From Alphaproteobacteria bacterium (GTDB lineage Bacteria; Pseudomonadota; Alphaproteobacteria; Caulobacterales; Maricaulaceae): a stretch of 7,890 nt of DNA. The position numbers and the translations under genes are program-made. The notes under the pieces were generated by a model, which was not told where the DNA came from, ran no database searches, and saw only the letters and a program-made list of their open reading frames with translations. Of this stretch, positions 1 through 6,159 are shown in pieces (position 1 is the first letter of the stretch; the number at the start of each line of letters is the position of its first letter). Location: positions 1 through 7,890 of the forward strand of contig JAUIEH010000106.1 of NCBI GenBank assembly GCA_030428405.1, read 5' to 3'.

Positions 1-280
1 CGCGAAAGCTCTTCGCAAACACCTGATTGGGATCGGCTTTGACGCCGACCGGCATCGATTGCATGTCGCCGCCCGCGCAAAAGGCGCGGCCCGCGCCGGT
101 CACGATGGAGACGCGGATGTCGGGATCGTCGTCGATCGCCGCCCAGATGGTTTCAAGCTGGTGATGGCCCTTGCCGTCCAGCGCGTTCATTTTTTCCGGC
201 GCATTGATCGTCAGTCGCAGGACGTGCTCGGCCGGGCGGTCGATCAGGAGCCGGTCGAAGGCGGCGTAGCGGTCAGTCAC
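1..280 (-). CDS. Enoyl-CoA hydratase/isomerase family protein, N-terminal part (runs off left edge)
   Basis: Crotonase-fold protein; only the first 93 residues are in the window and the 3' end lies beyond base 1. The family typically hydrates trans-2-enoyl-CoA to 3-hydroxyacyl-CoA in the cytoplasm. The visible part shows the usual order: a first beta strand (VLRLTINAPEKMNAL, about residues 20-34), a helix, then the strand and oxyanion loop ending in RAFCAGGDM (about residues 65-73), which is the first half of the CoA-thioester oxyanion hole. The catalytic Glu region is outside the window, so hydratase cannot be separated from isomerase or hydrolase. The GTG start at 280 is chosen because it overlaps the TGA stop of the upstream thiolase (GTGA, 277-280) and has GGAG seven bases upstream. 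It is the fourth gene of the leftward operon, consistent with a role in the same beta-oxidation route. Family assignment is firm; the exact reaction is open. Confidence 0.88.
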   Translation of the reverse strand, partial: MTDRYAAFDRLLIDRPAEHVLRLTINAPEKMNALDGKGHHQLETIWAAIDDDPDIRVSIVTGAGRAFCAGGDMQSMPVGVKADPNQVFAKSFR

Positions 281-1470
281 GAGGCGGCTCCATAGATCTC
301 AAACAAGGCGGCGGCGCCCATGCCGCCGCCAATGCACATGGTCACGACCGCGCGCTTGGCGCCGCGCCGGGCGCCTTCGATCAGCGCATGGCCGGTCAGG
401 CGTGATCCGCTCATCCCGTAAGGATGGCCGATCGCGATGGCCCCGCCGTCGACATTCAAACGCTCCTGCGGCAGGCCAAGCTTGTCGCGACAATAAACGA
501 CCTGGCTCGCGAATGCTTCGTTGAGCTCCCAAAGATCGATGTCGTCGACGCTGAGGCCGTGACGCTCAAGCAATTTGGGGACCGCGAAGACCGGTCCGAT
601 CCCCATCTCATCCGGCTCGCAGCCGGCTACGGCGAAGCCGCGAAAGGCGCCGAGCGGCTTAAGCCCCCGCCGCTCGGCGTCCTTTGCGTCCATGACGACG
701 CAAACGCTTGCGCCGTCGGACAACTGGCTGGCGTTGCCGGCCGTGATGAAATTACCTTCGCCCTGCACGGGCTTGAGACTGGAGAGCCCCTCCAGCGTCG
801 TTCCCGGACGATTGCCTTCGTCCTTGGTCAGCGTAAGCGCTTCTTCGCCGCTCACCGTTCCGTCGCGTTCGACGATCTTCTTCACACAGTCGATCGGTAC
901 GATCTCGGCGTCGAACCGGCCTGCCTCCTGCCCGGCCGCCGTGCGCTCTTGGCTCGCCAGCGCATATTCGTCCTGCGCCTCACGCGAGACGCCGTATTTG
1001 CGCGCGACATTGTCGGCGGTGGCGATCATGGACCAGTAGAGCTCCGGCTTGCGCGCCTCGATGAAGGCGTCGAGCCGGCGGGTCATGTTCATGCTCGGCT
1101 GCGTCAGCGAGACCGACTCAAGCCCGCCGGCGACATAGACGCCTTGCTCGCCCGCGAGGATGCGCTGGGCGGCGAGCGCGATGGTCTGCAGGCCCGAGGA
1201 GCATTTCCGGTCCAGCGTCATGCCGGGGACGCTGGCGGGCAGTCCTGCGCCGAGCGCGGACTGGCGCGCGATATTATTGCCCGTGGCGCCCTCGGGTGTG
1301 GCGCAGCCCAGCATCACGTCCTCGACTTCTCCGCCTTCGAGGCCGGCGCGTTCAAGTGCGGCCGCGATGACATGGGCGCCCATCTGCGCGCCATGGGTGT
1401 CGTTGAGCGCGCCCTTGAACGCCTTGCCGATGGGCGTGCGCGCGGTGGAGACGATGACGGCTTCGGACAT
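277..1470 (-). CDS. Acetyl-CoA acetyltransferase / 3-ketoacyl-CoA thiolase
   Basis: Thiolase of 397 residues, the normal family length. It should cleave a 3-ketoacyl-CoA with free CoA to release acetyl-CoA (or propionyl-CoA from a branched chain), or run the condensation in reverse. All catalytic parts are visible: nucleophile Cys90 in DRKCSSGLQT, the NEAF motif at 317-320, His349 in AIAIGHPYG, and the second Cys379 in MCIGGGMG close to the C-terminus. The motif GHPYGMSG differs slightly from the commoner GHPLGASG, a variant seen in some proteobacterial thiolases. The ATG at 1470 has a GAGGAA ribosome-binding site that overlaps the stop of the preceding acyl-CoA dehydrogenase; the gap is only nine bases. 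Its stop overlaps the start of the next hydratase. It therefore sits third in a tight leftward operon and is the likely chain-shortening step. FadA, AtoB or PhaA-like specificity cannot be told from sequence alone. Confidence 0.95.
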   Translation of the reverse strand: MSEAVIVSTARTPIGKAFKGALNDTHGAQMGAHVIAAALERAGLEGGEVEDVMLGCATPEGATGNNIARQSALGAGLPASVPGMTLDRKCSSGLQTIALAAQRILAGEQGVYVAGGLESVSLTQPSMNMTRRLDAFIEARKPELYWSMIATADNVARKYGVSREAQDEYALASQERTAAGQEAGRFDAEIVPIDCVKKIVERDGTVSGEEALTLTKDEGNRPGTTLEGLSSLKPVQGEGNFITAGNASQLSDGASVCVVMDAKDAERRGLKPLGAFRGFAVAGCEPDEMGIGPVFAVPKLLERHGLSVDDIDLWELNEAFASQVVYCRDKLGLPQERLNVDGGAIAIGHPYGMSGSRLTGHALIEGARRGAKRAVVTMCIGGGMGAAALFEIYGAAS

Positions 1471-1479
1471 CAGACTTCC

Positions 1480-2475
1480 TCAGGCTGCATCAGAGCGACG
1501 GGTCAGACCGGGCCAGAACGCATCGGCGCCGTCTTTGGCGACGCTGCGGCCGAGGCGGCGCGCCCAATAACGGTCATTGCCGAATTCGGAGCGCCAGGCG
1601 GTCAGCCGCGTCGTGTAATGATGAAGTTCGTGTTCCTGCGTGAAACCGATGGCGCCGTGCGCCTGATGCGCGATTGCCGCGCCGACGCCGGCCGCCATGT
1701 TCGCGCGCAGCTTGGCGGCGGCGGTCTCGAAGCTGGCCTCGCCGCGCGCAAGCGCTGCAAAGGCTGCATCGCCCGCACAGTTCACCGCGGCGGCTTCCTC
1801 CGCAAACTGAGCGAGGCTTTGCTGGATGGCCTGGAATTTCGAAATCGGGCGGCCGAATTGCTTGCGCTCATTGACATAGTCGATCGACATGGCGAGCGCT
1901 GCATCCATGGCGCCGGCGATTTGCGCGGTGCGCAGCAGCGCGGCGAGGCCAAAGACGTCAGCACCGTTGAGCCGCGCGGTTTCGACCGGCGCGCCTTCGA
2001 AGGCGAGCCCGTCGCGCGGCTCGCCGGCGAGTGATTGGTTTTCGTTGACGGCGGCGGCGCCGGCGTTGAGGCGGATGAGCTGGTCGTCGAGCGCCGCCAG
2101 CACGAAGCCGGCGTTGCGTCCCCACGGGACCGCCGAAAAAACGCCCGTGAAGCAGCCGTTTTCGATGCGGCCCTCAGCGCACGCGGCGAGACTGCACGCG
2201 CCCGCGACCGCATCAAAGCCTGCGTCATGGCTGAGGCGCGCCGCCAGAATGGTTTCGCCGATGGGAACCGGCGCGCGTGCATATCCGGCGAGGCGGAAAA
2301 CGGAAAACGCATCGCGCCATGAGCCGCCAAAGCCGTCGGCCTCCTCCGGCACGAGCAGGCTGGCGAAGCCGGCGGCGTCTATTTCGCCCCAGGCGGTCTC
2401 GAAGGTCTCGGCCGCGCGCGCATCGTTGAACAGGCGCCCGGCGGTCTCGAGCAGAATGGCGTCGCTCTCGCTCAT
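1480..2475 (-). CDS. Short acyl-CoA dehydrogenase-family subunit (probable partner of the adjacent dehydrogenase)
   Basis: Acyl-CoA dehydrogenase-fold protein of 331 residues, about 50 shorter than typical enzymes. The loss lies mainly in the N-terminal and middle beta domains: the usual SEP..GSD and WxTN motifs are absent. The C-terminal helical domain is well kept, with NERKQFGRPISKFQAIQQ (202-219; Arg204 is the family's FAD-contacting Arg) and HGAIGFTQEHELHHY (273-287). By eye neither common catalytic-base position holds Glu: the helix-G position aligns with Ala178, and the C-terminal position aligns near Phe298 with Glu297 one residue away. Such shortened subunits occur in the mixed alpha2beta2 dehydrogenases of steroid side-chain degradation (ChsE1-ChsE2, ChsE4-ChsE5). 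I infer a heteromer with the gene just upstream, whose stop overlaps this start (ATGA, 2472-2475). No good ribosome-binding site precedes the ATG, which suggests translational coupling. Activity on its own seems unlikely. Confidence 0.88.
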   Translation of the reverse strand: MSESDAILLETAGRLFNDARAAETFETAWGEIDAAGFASLLVPEEADGFGGSWRDAFSVFRLAGYARAPVPIGETILAARLSHDAGFDAVAGACSLAACAEGRIENGCFTGVFSAVPWGRNAGFVLAALDDQLIRLNAGAAAVNENQSLAGEPRDGLAFEGAPVETARLNGADVFGLAALLRTAQIAGAMDAALAMSIDYVNERKQFGRPISKFQAIQQSLAQFAEEAAAVNCAGDAAFAALARGEASFETAAAKLRANMAAGVGAAIAHQAHGAIGFTQEHELHHYTTRLTAWRSEFGNDRYWARRLGRSVAKDGADAFWPGLTRRSDAA

Positions 2476-3629
2476 CGCAGTCCGAGCCCCCGCGCAATGA
2501 TCCCGCGCAATATCTCGCGCGTGCCGCCGCGCAGCGAAAAGGACGGCGAGACCTGCAGCAATATGGCGAGCATGCGCGCCAAATCACTGTCGGCGAGGAG
2601 ATCGTCGCCTGCTTCGGTCATGGCCTGGACAAGGCGCGGCGCTTCTTGTTCGAAACTGTTGCCGAGGTCCTTGACGATGGCGGCTTCCAGCGCCGGATCG
2701 TCGCCGTCGGCCAGCTTGGCGGCGGTTGACATCGACATCTGCCGCAGCGCCCAGATCTCGGCCGACAATCGCCCGATCAGTGCAGCGAGCGAATCGTCCG
2801 GGTCAGGACCAGCCGCGCGCACCAGCTCGACGAACAGGCCGAAGCTGGAGAGATAGCGCTCCGGGCCCGAACGTTCGAGCGAAAGCTCCGCCGTCACCTG
2901 TTTCCAGCCGGCGCCTTCTTCGCCCACGCGCATATCGTCGGGCACGAGCACGTCGTCGAGAAACACTTCATTGAAATCATGACCGCCGGTGAGGTCGATG
3001 ATCGGACGCACATCAATGCCGGGCGAACTCAGATCGATCAGGAACTGGGTCAGGCCGGCGTTGCGCTCCGAGCCTTCCTCGGTGCGCACCAGCGCGATCA
3101 TCAGGTGAGAGTTATGCGCATTCGTGGTCCAGATTTTCTGGCCGGAAATGCGCCAGCCCTCATTCGTCCGTACGCCCTTTGTGCGCACGGCGGCGAGGTC
3201 GGAGCCTGCGCCGGGCTCGCTCATGCCGATACAGACATAAAGCTCGCCTTTGGCGATCTGCGGCAAGAAGCGCTGGCGCTGCTCTTCCTCGCCATAGCGC
3301 AACAGCAACGGCCCGCTCTGGCGATCGGCGATCCAGTGCATGCCCACAGGCGCGCCCGCGGCCAATAGCTCTTCGAGCACGACGTAACGCTCGAGCGGAT
3401 GGCGCTCATGGCCGCCATATTTCTTGGGCCAGGTCATGCCGATAAAGCCGGCCTTGCCGAGCGCGCGCGAAAACGCAGCGTCGGCCACCGCCCAGGAATT
3501 CACCCGCGTGGATGCATCCGCACGCGCAGCCTCTTGCGCGATGAAGGCGCGCACGTCCTTGCGCAGCGCGGCGACGCCTTCGGGAGGCTCGAACGATCGG
3601 AGATTGAACGTTTGCATCGCTTCCGACAT
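2472..3629 (-). CDS. Acyl-CoA dehydrogenase (full-length, probable catalytic subunit)
   Basis: FAD-dependent acyl-CoA dehydrogenase of 385 residues, normal length. It oxidises an acyl-CoA to the trans-2-enoyl-CoA and passes electrons to electron-transfer flavoprotein. Visible motifs are YVCIGMSEPGAGSDLA (131-146, FAD/substrate loop), KIWTTNAHNS (165-174) and the C-terminal GGTREILRGIIARGLGLR (368-385). The Glu that serves as base in medium-chain enzymes (YEGT) is Gly368 here (RGGT). Glu252 in AELSLERSG aligns with the helix-G base of isovaleryl- and long-chain dehydrogenases and is the likely base. It is the first gene of the leftward operon and overlaps its short partner by four bases. The start is uncertain: ATG at 3629 has no ribosome-binding site, while the in-frame ATG at 3617 (Met5) is preceded by GGAAG. 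A weak promoter-like pair would place the mRNA start almost at 3629. The chain-length or ring substrate is not readable from sequence. Confidence 0.93.
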   Translation of the reverse strand: MSEAMQTFNLRSFEPPEGVAALRKDVRAFIAQEAARADASTRVNSWAVADAAFSRALGKAGFIGMTWPKKYGGHERHPLERYVVLEELLAAGAPVGMHWIADRQSGPLLLRYGEEEQRQRFLPQIAKGELYVCIGMSEPGAGSDLAAVRTKGVRTNEGWRISGQKIWTTNAHNSHLMIALVRTEEGSERNAGLTQFLIDLSSPGIDVRPIIDLTGGHDFNEVFLDDVLVPDDMRVGEEGAGWKQVTAELSLERSGPERYLSSFGLFVELVRAAGPDPDDSLAALIGRLSAEIWALRQMSMSTAAKLADGDDPALEAAIVKDLGNSFEQEAPRLVQAMTEAGDDLLADSDLARMLAILLQVSPSFSLRGGTREILRGIIARGLGLR

Positions 3630-3637
3630 CGCGCGCG

Positions 3638-3666
3638 CTTAGAGCCCCGGCAACCCGGCAGTGCAA
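3638..3666 (-). promoter_or_regulatory. Weak sigma70-like promoter candidate for the leftward operon
   Basis: Read on the minus strand, TTGCAC (3666-3661) is followed after exactly 17 bases by TCTAAG (3643-3638). The match to consensus is poor (3 of 6 and 4 of 6), but the spacing is ideal. Transcription would begin around 3631, one or two bases before the ATG at 3629, giving a nearly leaderless mRNA. That would explain the missing ribosome-binding site. Chance occurrence is quite possible. Confidence 0.22.
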
Positions 3667-3669
3667 GAC

Positions 3670-3694
3670 ATCGCGGCCCTATCGCAGCCGCGAT
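3670..3694. repeat. Perfect 8+8 inverted repeat, candidate operator
   Basis: ATCGCGGC (3670-3677) and GCCGCGAT (3687-3694) are exact reverse complements separated by nine bases. The centre-to-centre spacing of the arms is 17 bases, which can suit a dimeric regulator binding two major grooves. It lies 41 bases upstream of the leftward start and about 105 upstream of the rightward one. It just overlaps the upstream side of the possible leftward -35 region. In GC-rich DNA some palindromes occur by chance; an operator role is inference. Confidence 0.4.
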
Positions 3695-3787
3695 ATGGGC
3701 CGGCGCGCGGCGCTGCTGGTTCCCGCCATGCGATCAAGCGATGTTATGCGGAATGATGCGAAGGTCGAAACCGTCGCGAGCAAGACG

Positions 3788-3793
3788 AGGAGG
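3788..3793 (+). promoter_or_regulatory. Ribosome-binding site AGGAGG that fixes the start of the hydratase/isomerase gene
   Basis: A full AGGAGG lies six bases before the ATG at 3800. This is much the strongest Shine-Dalgarno sequence among the rightward genes. It decides against the longer in-frame start at 3695, which has no such site and would put the inverted repeat and the control region inside the coding sequence. Confidence 0.85.
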
Positions 3794-3799
3794 CGCTGG

Positions 3800-4570
3800 A
3801 TGAGCGTTGAGACAAGCAGGGACGGCGGCGTGGCGATCGTCACGATTAATCGCCCCGAGCGCAAAAACGCCATCACGCTGGCGATGCGCACCGAAATCGA
3901 AAACGCCTTTCTCGAGGCTCAGGACGATGACGACGTGCGCGCCATCATTCTCACCGGCGCAGGTTCGGATTTCAGCGCGGGCGCCGATGTCGGCGAAATG
4001 GGCGGCGGCGGCGTGCGCGGCTCGCTTTATCGCATGCGCCATCTTCACCGCATGGCGCGCGGCGTGGCGGGCGTGCAAAAGCCGGTCATCGCCGCCGTGC
4101 AGGGCGTCTGCATCGGCATGTCCTGGGCGCTCGCGCTCGCCTGCGACATGGTGGTCGCGGCCAAGGACGCGCGCTTTCAGTTCGCCTTCCGTCATATCGG
4201 GCTTGCGCCGGACGGCGGTTCGGCCTTCCTGCTGACGCGCTATGTCGGCATCCAGCGCGCCAAGGAAATCATGTATTCGGGTCGTTTCGTCAGCGGCGAG
4301 GAAGCCGGCGAGCTGGGCCTGGCGCTGCACGTTCTTCCGGGCGAGGAAGTCATGGCCAAAGCCATGGAGCTGGCGCAGTCCTTCGCCGCCGCCCCGACGC
4401 TCGCCATCGCCATGGCCAAGCGCCAGTTCGACGCAGCCCCCGGCCAGAATTACGACCAGGCGCTCGACTTCGAAGCCAATATCCAGCCGCTTATGACGCA
4501 GACGGAAGACTTCAAGGAAGGCACGACCTCGTTCAAGGAAAAGCGCAAAGCCCAGTTCGTAGGCAATTAG
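3800..4570 (+). CDS. Enoyl-CoA hydratase/isomerase-family protein with PaaG-like active site
   Basis: Crotonase-fold protein of 256 residues, normal length. The oxyanion-hole parts are present: DFSAGADVGEM (57-67) and AVQGVCIGMSWALALACD (99-116). The two Glu residues used by true enoyl-CoA hydratases are missing. By eye the position of rat Glu144 is Ala110, and that of Glu164 is Phe130. An Asp is kept at 138 in HIGLAPDGGSAF (132-143), the pattern of PaaG-type enoyl-CoA isomerases, in which an Asp at this place moves the proton. I therefore infer double-bond isomerisation or a related enolate reaction rather than water addition. The start at ATG 3800 is fixed by AGGAGG six bases upstream. It is the first gene of the rightward operon, nine bases before the DUF35 gene. 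The family call is firm; isomerase as opposed to hydratase rests on a manual alignment. Confidence 0.92.
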   Translation: MSVETSRDGGVAIVTINRPERKNAITLAMRTEIENAFLEAQDDDDVRAIILTGAGSDFSAGADVGEMGGGGVRGSLYRMRHLHRMARGVAGVQKPVIAAVQGVCIGMSWALALACDMVVAAKDARFQFAFRHIGLAPDGGSAFLLTRYVGIQRAKEIMYSGRFVSGEEAGELGLALHVLPGEEVMAKAMELAQSFAAAPTLAIAMAKRQFDAAPGQNYDQALDFEANIQPLMTQTEDFKEGTTSFKEKRKAQFVGN

Positions 4571-4579
4571 GGCTGCACG

Positions 4580-4957
4580 ATGAGCGAGACAGGTCCTGAC
4601 GCCGCGTTTCAGGCGCATCTGAAATCCGGCCGATTCATGATTCAGCGCGGACGCGCGAGCGGGCGCTATGTGTTTTACCCGCGCGCGATCGAGCCGGGCA
4701 CGGGCGCGGATGATCTGGAATGGGTCGAAGCGAGCGGGCGCGGCACGGTCTATTCCACGACTGTCGTGCGCAAGCGCCCGCCCGAGCCCAGCTACAATGT
4801 CGCGCTGATCGATCTCGAAGAGGGGCCGCGCATGATGAGCCGGGTAGAAAGTGTTGCCGCAGAAGACGTTCAGATCGGCATGCAAGTGCGCGCGCGCATC
4901 ATCGTTGAAGACGAGCGCGCTTATGTCGTGTTCGATCCCGCCGGAGGCGCGGCGTGA
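4580..4957 (+). CDS. DUF35/OB-fold protein lacking the zinc-ribbon cysteines (thiolase partner)
   Basis: Small protein of 125 residues of the DUF35 family, usually an N-terminal rubredoxin-like zinc ribbon followed by an OB-fold. The OB-fold signature is clear: WVEASGRGTVYSTTVVRK (about 48-65), PSYNVALIDLEEGPRMMSRV (69-88) and a closing strand ending in AYVVFDPAGG. The zinc ribbon is degenerate: RGRASGRYVFYPR (23-35) matches the usual RCxxCGxxxxPPR with both Cys lost, the second CPxC pair is also gone, and the protein has no cysteine at all. DUF35 proteins partner thiolase-like enzymes, for example ChsH2 with Ltp2, BbsA with BbsB and IpfE with IpfD, and help form or gate the active site. The stop overlaps the GTG start of the thiolase-like gene (GTGA, 4954-4957), which fits a stoichiometric complex. 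A modest AGGG lies seven bases before the ATG. Confidence 0.87.
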   Translation: MSETGPDAAFQAHLKSGRFMIQRGRASGRYVFYPRAIEPGTGADDLEWVEASGRGTVYSTTVVRKRPPEPSYNVALIDLEEGPRMMSRVESVAAEDVQIGMQVRARIIVEDERAYVVFDPAGGAA

Positions 4958-6105
4958 GCGGTTTTCCACGCGGAGCGACCGCGATCATCGGCGCGGCGAC
5001 GCACGGCATCGGCAAAGCGCCGGGCTTTGAATCCGCCGATCTCGCCGCCATTGCAGCCTCGCGCGCGCTGGCGGAGGCGGGGCTCGCCGCTTCTGATATT
5101 GACGGGCTGTTCGTCTGTCATCCGACGGACACGATGTCGGGGCTGAGCTTTGCGCAATATCTCGGCATTCATCCGAAGATCACCGAGAACAATCGCACGG
5201 GCGGTTCGGCGTTCGAGCTTTATGTCGAAATGGCCGCGCTCGCGCTCGACGCTGGCGTCATCGACGCTGCGCTGATCGCTTACGGATCAAACCAGTCGAC
5301 CGCGACCGGCAAGCTGATTTCGACCTCCGGGCCAAACGCTTATGAAGCGCCTTACAAGCCGCTCAATCCGGTCTCGTCCTATGCGCTCGCCGCGCAGCGC
5401 TACATGCATGAATACGGAGCCACCAAGCGTCACCTCGCCGAAGTTGCGGTGGCCGCGCGCAAATGGGCCCAGCTCAATCCCGAAGCCGTCAAGCGTGATG
5501 ATCTGACCATCGAGGAGGTGGTCGAGGCGCGCATGATCAGCGACCCGCTCGGCAAGCTGGATTGCTGTCTGGTCACGGACGGCGCCGCGGCCATCGTCAT
5601 GACGCGCGCAGATCGCGCGCGCGATCTGGCGGCAAAGCCCGTTTATGTGCTCGGCGCTGCGGGCGCGACCACCCATCGCGACATCGCCTGCATGCCCGAT
5701 CTGACCCGCACCGCCGCGGCGGATGCGGCCGCGCGCGCTTATCAGGCCGCCAAGGTCGGACCGTCCGACATCGATGTGGTCGAGCTCTATGACGCCTTCA
5801 CCATCAACACGATCCTGATGCTGGAGGATCTGGGTTTTTGTCCCAAGGGCGAGGGCGCGCGCTTTGTCGAGGACGGCGCCATCGCGCCCGGCGGGCGTTT
5901 GCCGGTCAACACCAATGGCGGCGGGCTCTCCTGTGTCCATCCTGGCATGTATGGGTTGTTCACTCTGGTCGAGGCGGTGCGCCAATTGCGCGGCGAGGCG
6001 GGCGCGCGTCAGGTCGACGGCGCGACGCTCGCGCTGGCGCATGGCAATGGCGGGGTCTTGTCCAGCCAGGCGGTCGCCGTGCTCGGTACGGACGCTGCGC
6101 TCTAG
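4954..6105 (+). CDS. Thiolase-fold protein without catalytic cysteines (SCP-x/Ltp2-like, possible C-C lyase)
   Basis: Non-decarboxylating thiolase-superfamily protein of 383 residues, close to the lipid-transfer/SCP-x thiolase-like group. Fold landmarks are present: DIDGLFVCHPTD (48-59), ELYDAFT (277-283, in place of NEAF), NGGGLSCVHPGMYG (321-334, with His329 at the GHP His position) and LAHGNGGVLSSQ (361-372). The nucleophilic Cys is missing: the position equivalent to Cys90 of the other thiolase here is Gly84 in RTGGSAF. The C-terminal catalytic Cys is also gone, with HGNGG replacing CxGGG. A classical acyl-Cys mechanism is therefore unlikely. Relatives paired with DUF35 proteins include Ltp2, a retro-aldolase, so C-C cleavage without an acyl-enzyme is a reasonable inference. 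Tyr279 and Tyr333 are candidate acid/base residues. The GTG start at 4954 has GGAGG six bases upstream and overlaps the DUF35 stop. It is the last gene of the operon. Confidence 0.9.
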   Translation: MSGFPRGATAIIGAATHGIGKAPGFESADLAAIAASRALAEAGLAASDIDGLFVCHPTDTMSGLSFAQYLGIHPKITENNRTGGSAFELYVEMAALALDAGVIDAALIAYGSNQSTATGKLISTSGPNAYEAPYKPLNPVSSYALAAQRYMHEYGATKRHLAEVAVAARKWAQLNPEAVKRDDLTIEEVVEARMISDPLGKLDCCLVTDGAAAIVMTRADRARDLAAKPVYVLGAAGATTHRDIACMPDLTRTAAADAAARAYQAAKVGPSDIDVVELYDAFTINTILMLEDLGFCPKGEGARFVEDGAIAPGGRLPVNTNGGGLSCVHPGMYGLFTLVEAVRQLRGEAGARQVDGATLALAHGNGGVLSSQAVAVLGTDAAL

Positions 6106-6123
6106 AACCGGCGCAAACGGACG

Positions 6124-6159
6124 AAAAAAAAAGCGCGCGCAGGAGACTGCGCGCGCTTT
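6124..6159. terminator. Bidirectional intrinsic terminator between convergent genes
   Basis: A perfect 13-base-pair stem (6130-6142 with 6147-6159) closes on the four-base loop GAGA, with a core of alternating GC. Read on the minus strand it is followed by an unbroken run of nine T (6132-6124), a textbook terminator beginning 22 bases after the IclR stop. Read on the plus strand the trailing tract is TTTAGTTTG, weaker but usable, 24 bases after the thiolase-like stop at 6105. It thus ends both convergent transcripts. Confidence 0.9.

Larger units (their letters stand above)
3630..3799. promoter_or_regulatory. Divergent control region between the two catabolic operons
   Basis: These 170 bases separate the start codons of two oppositely transcribed operons and must hold both promoters. 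They contain a perfect 8+8 inverted repeat (3670-3694, listed separately), a weak leftward promoter-like pair (3638-3666, listed separately) and three copies of ATGCG (3728-3732, 3746-3750, 3756-3760). I could not find a convincing -35/-10 pair for the rightward operon. A shared operator bound by one of the nearby IclR or GntR regulators is plausible but inferred. Confidence 0.6.

Noticed and set aside
424..2034. Long open frame of 536 codons on the plus strand opposite the thiolase and the short dehydrogenase
   Set aside because: It spans two well supported genes and their junction on the other strand, has no recognisable domain, and is rich in Arg, Ala, Gly and Asp as expected for antisense frames in high-GC DNA.
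3695..3799. N-terminal extension of the hydratase/isomerase from an ATG at 3695
   Set aside because: The extra 35 residues do not resemble the family, no ribosome-binding site precedes 3695, and AGGAGG lies at the proper distance from the ATG at 3800.
3734..4969. Open frame of 411 codons on the minus strand opposite the hydratase/isomerase and DUF35 genes
   Set aside because: It is antisense to two recognised families with good ribosome-binding sites, and its translation is low-complexity Arg/Ala/His-rich with no family resemblance.
6124..6159. Small RNA or attachment-site reading of the perfect 13-base-pair hairpin
   Set aside because: Its position between convergent stops, the GC stem, four-base loop and nine-T run on the minus strand are fully explained by an intrinsic terminator.
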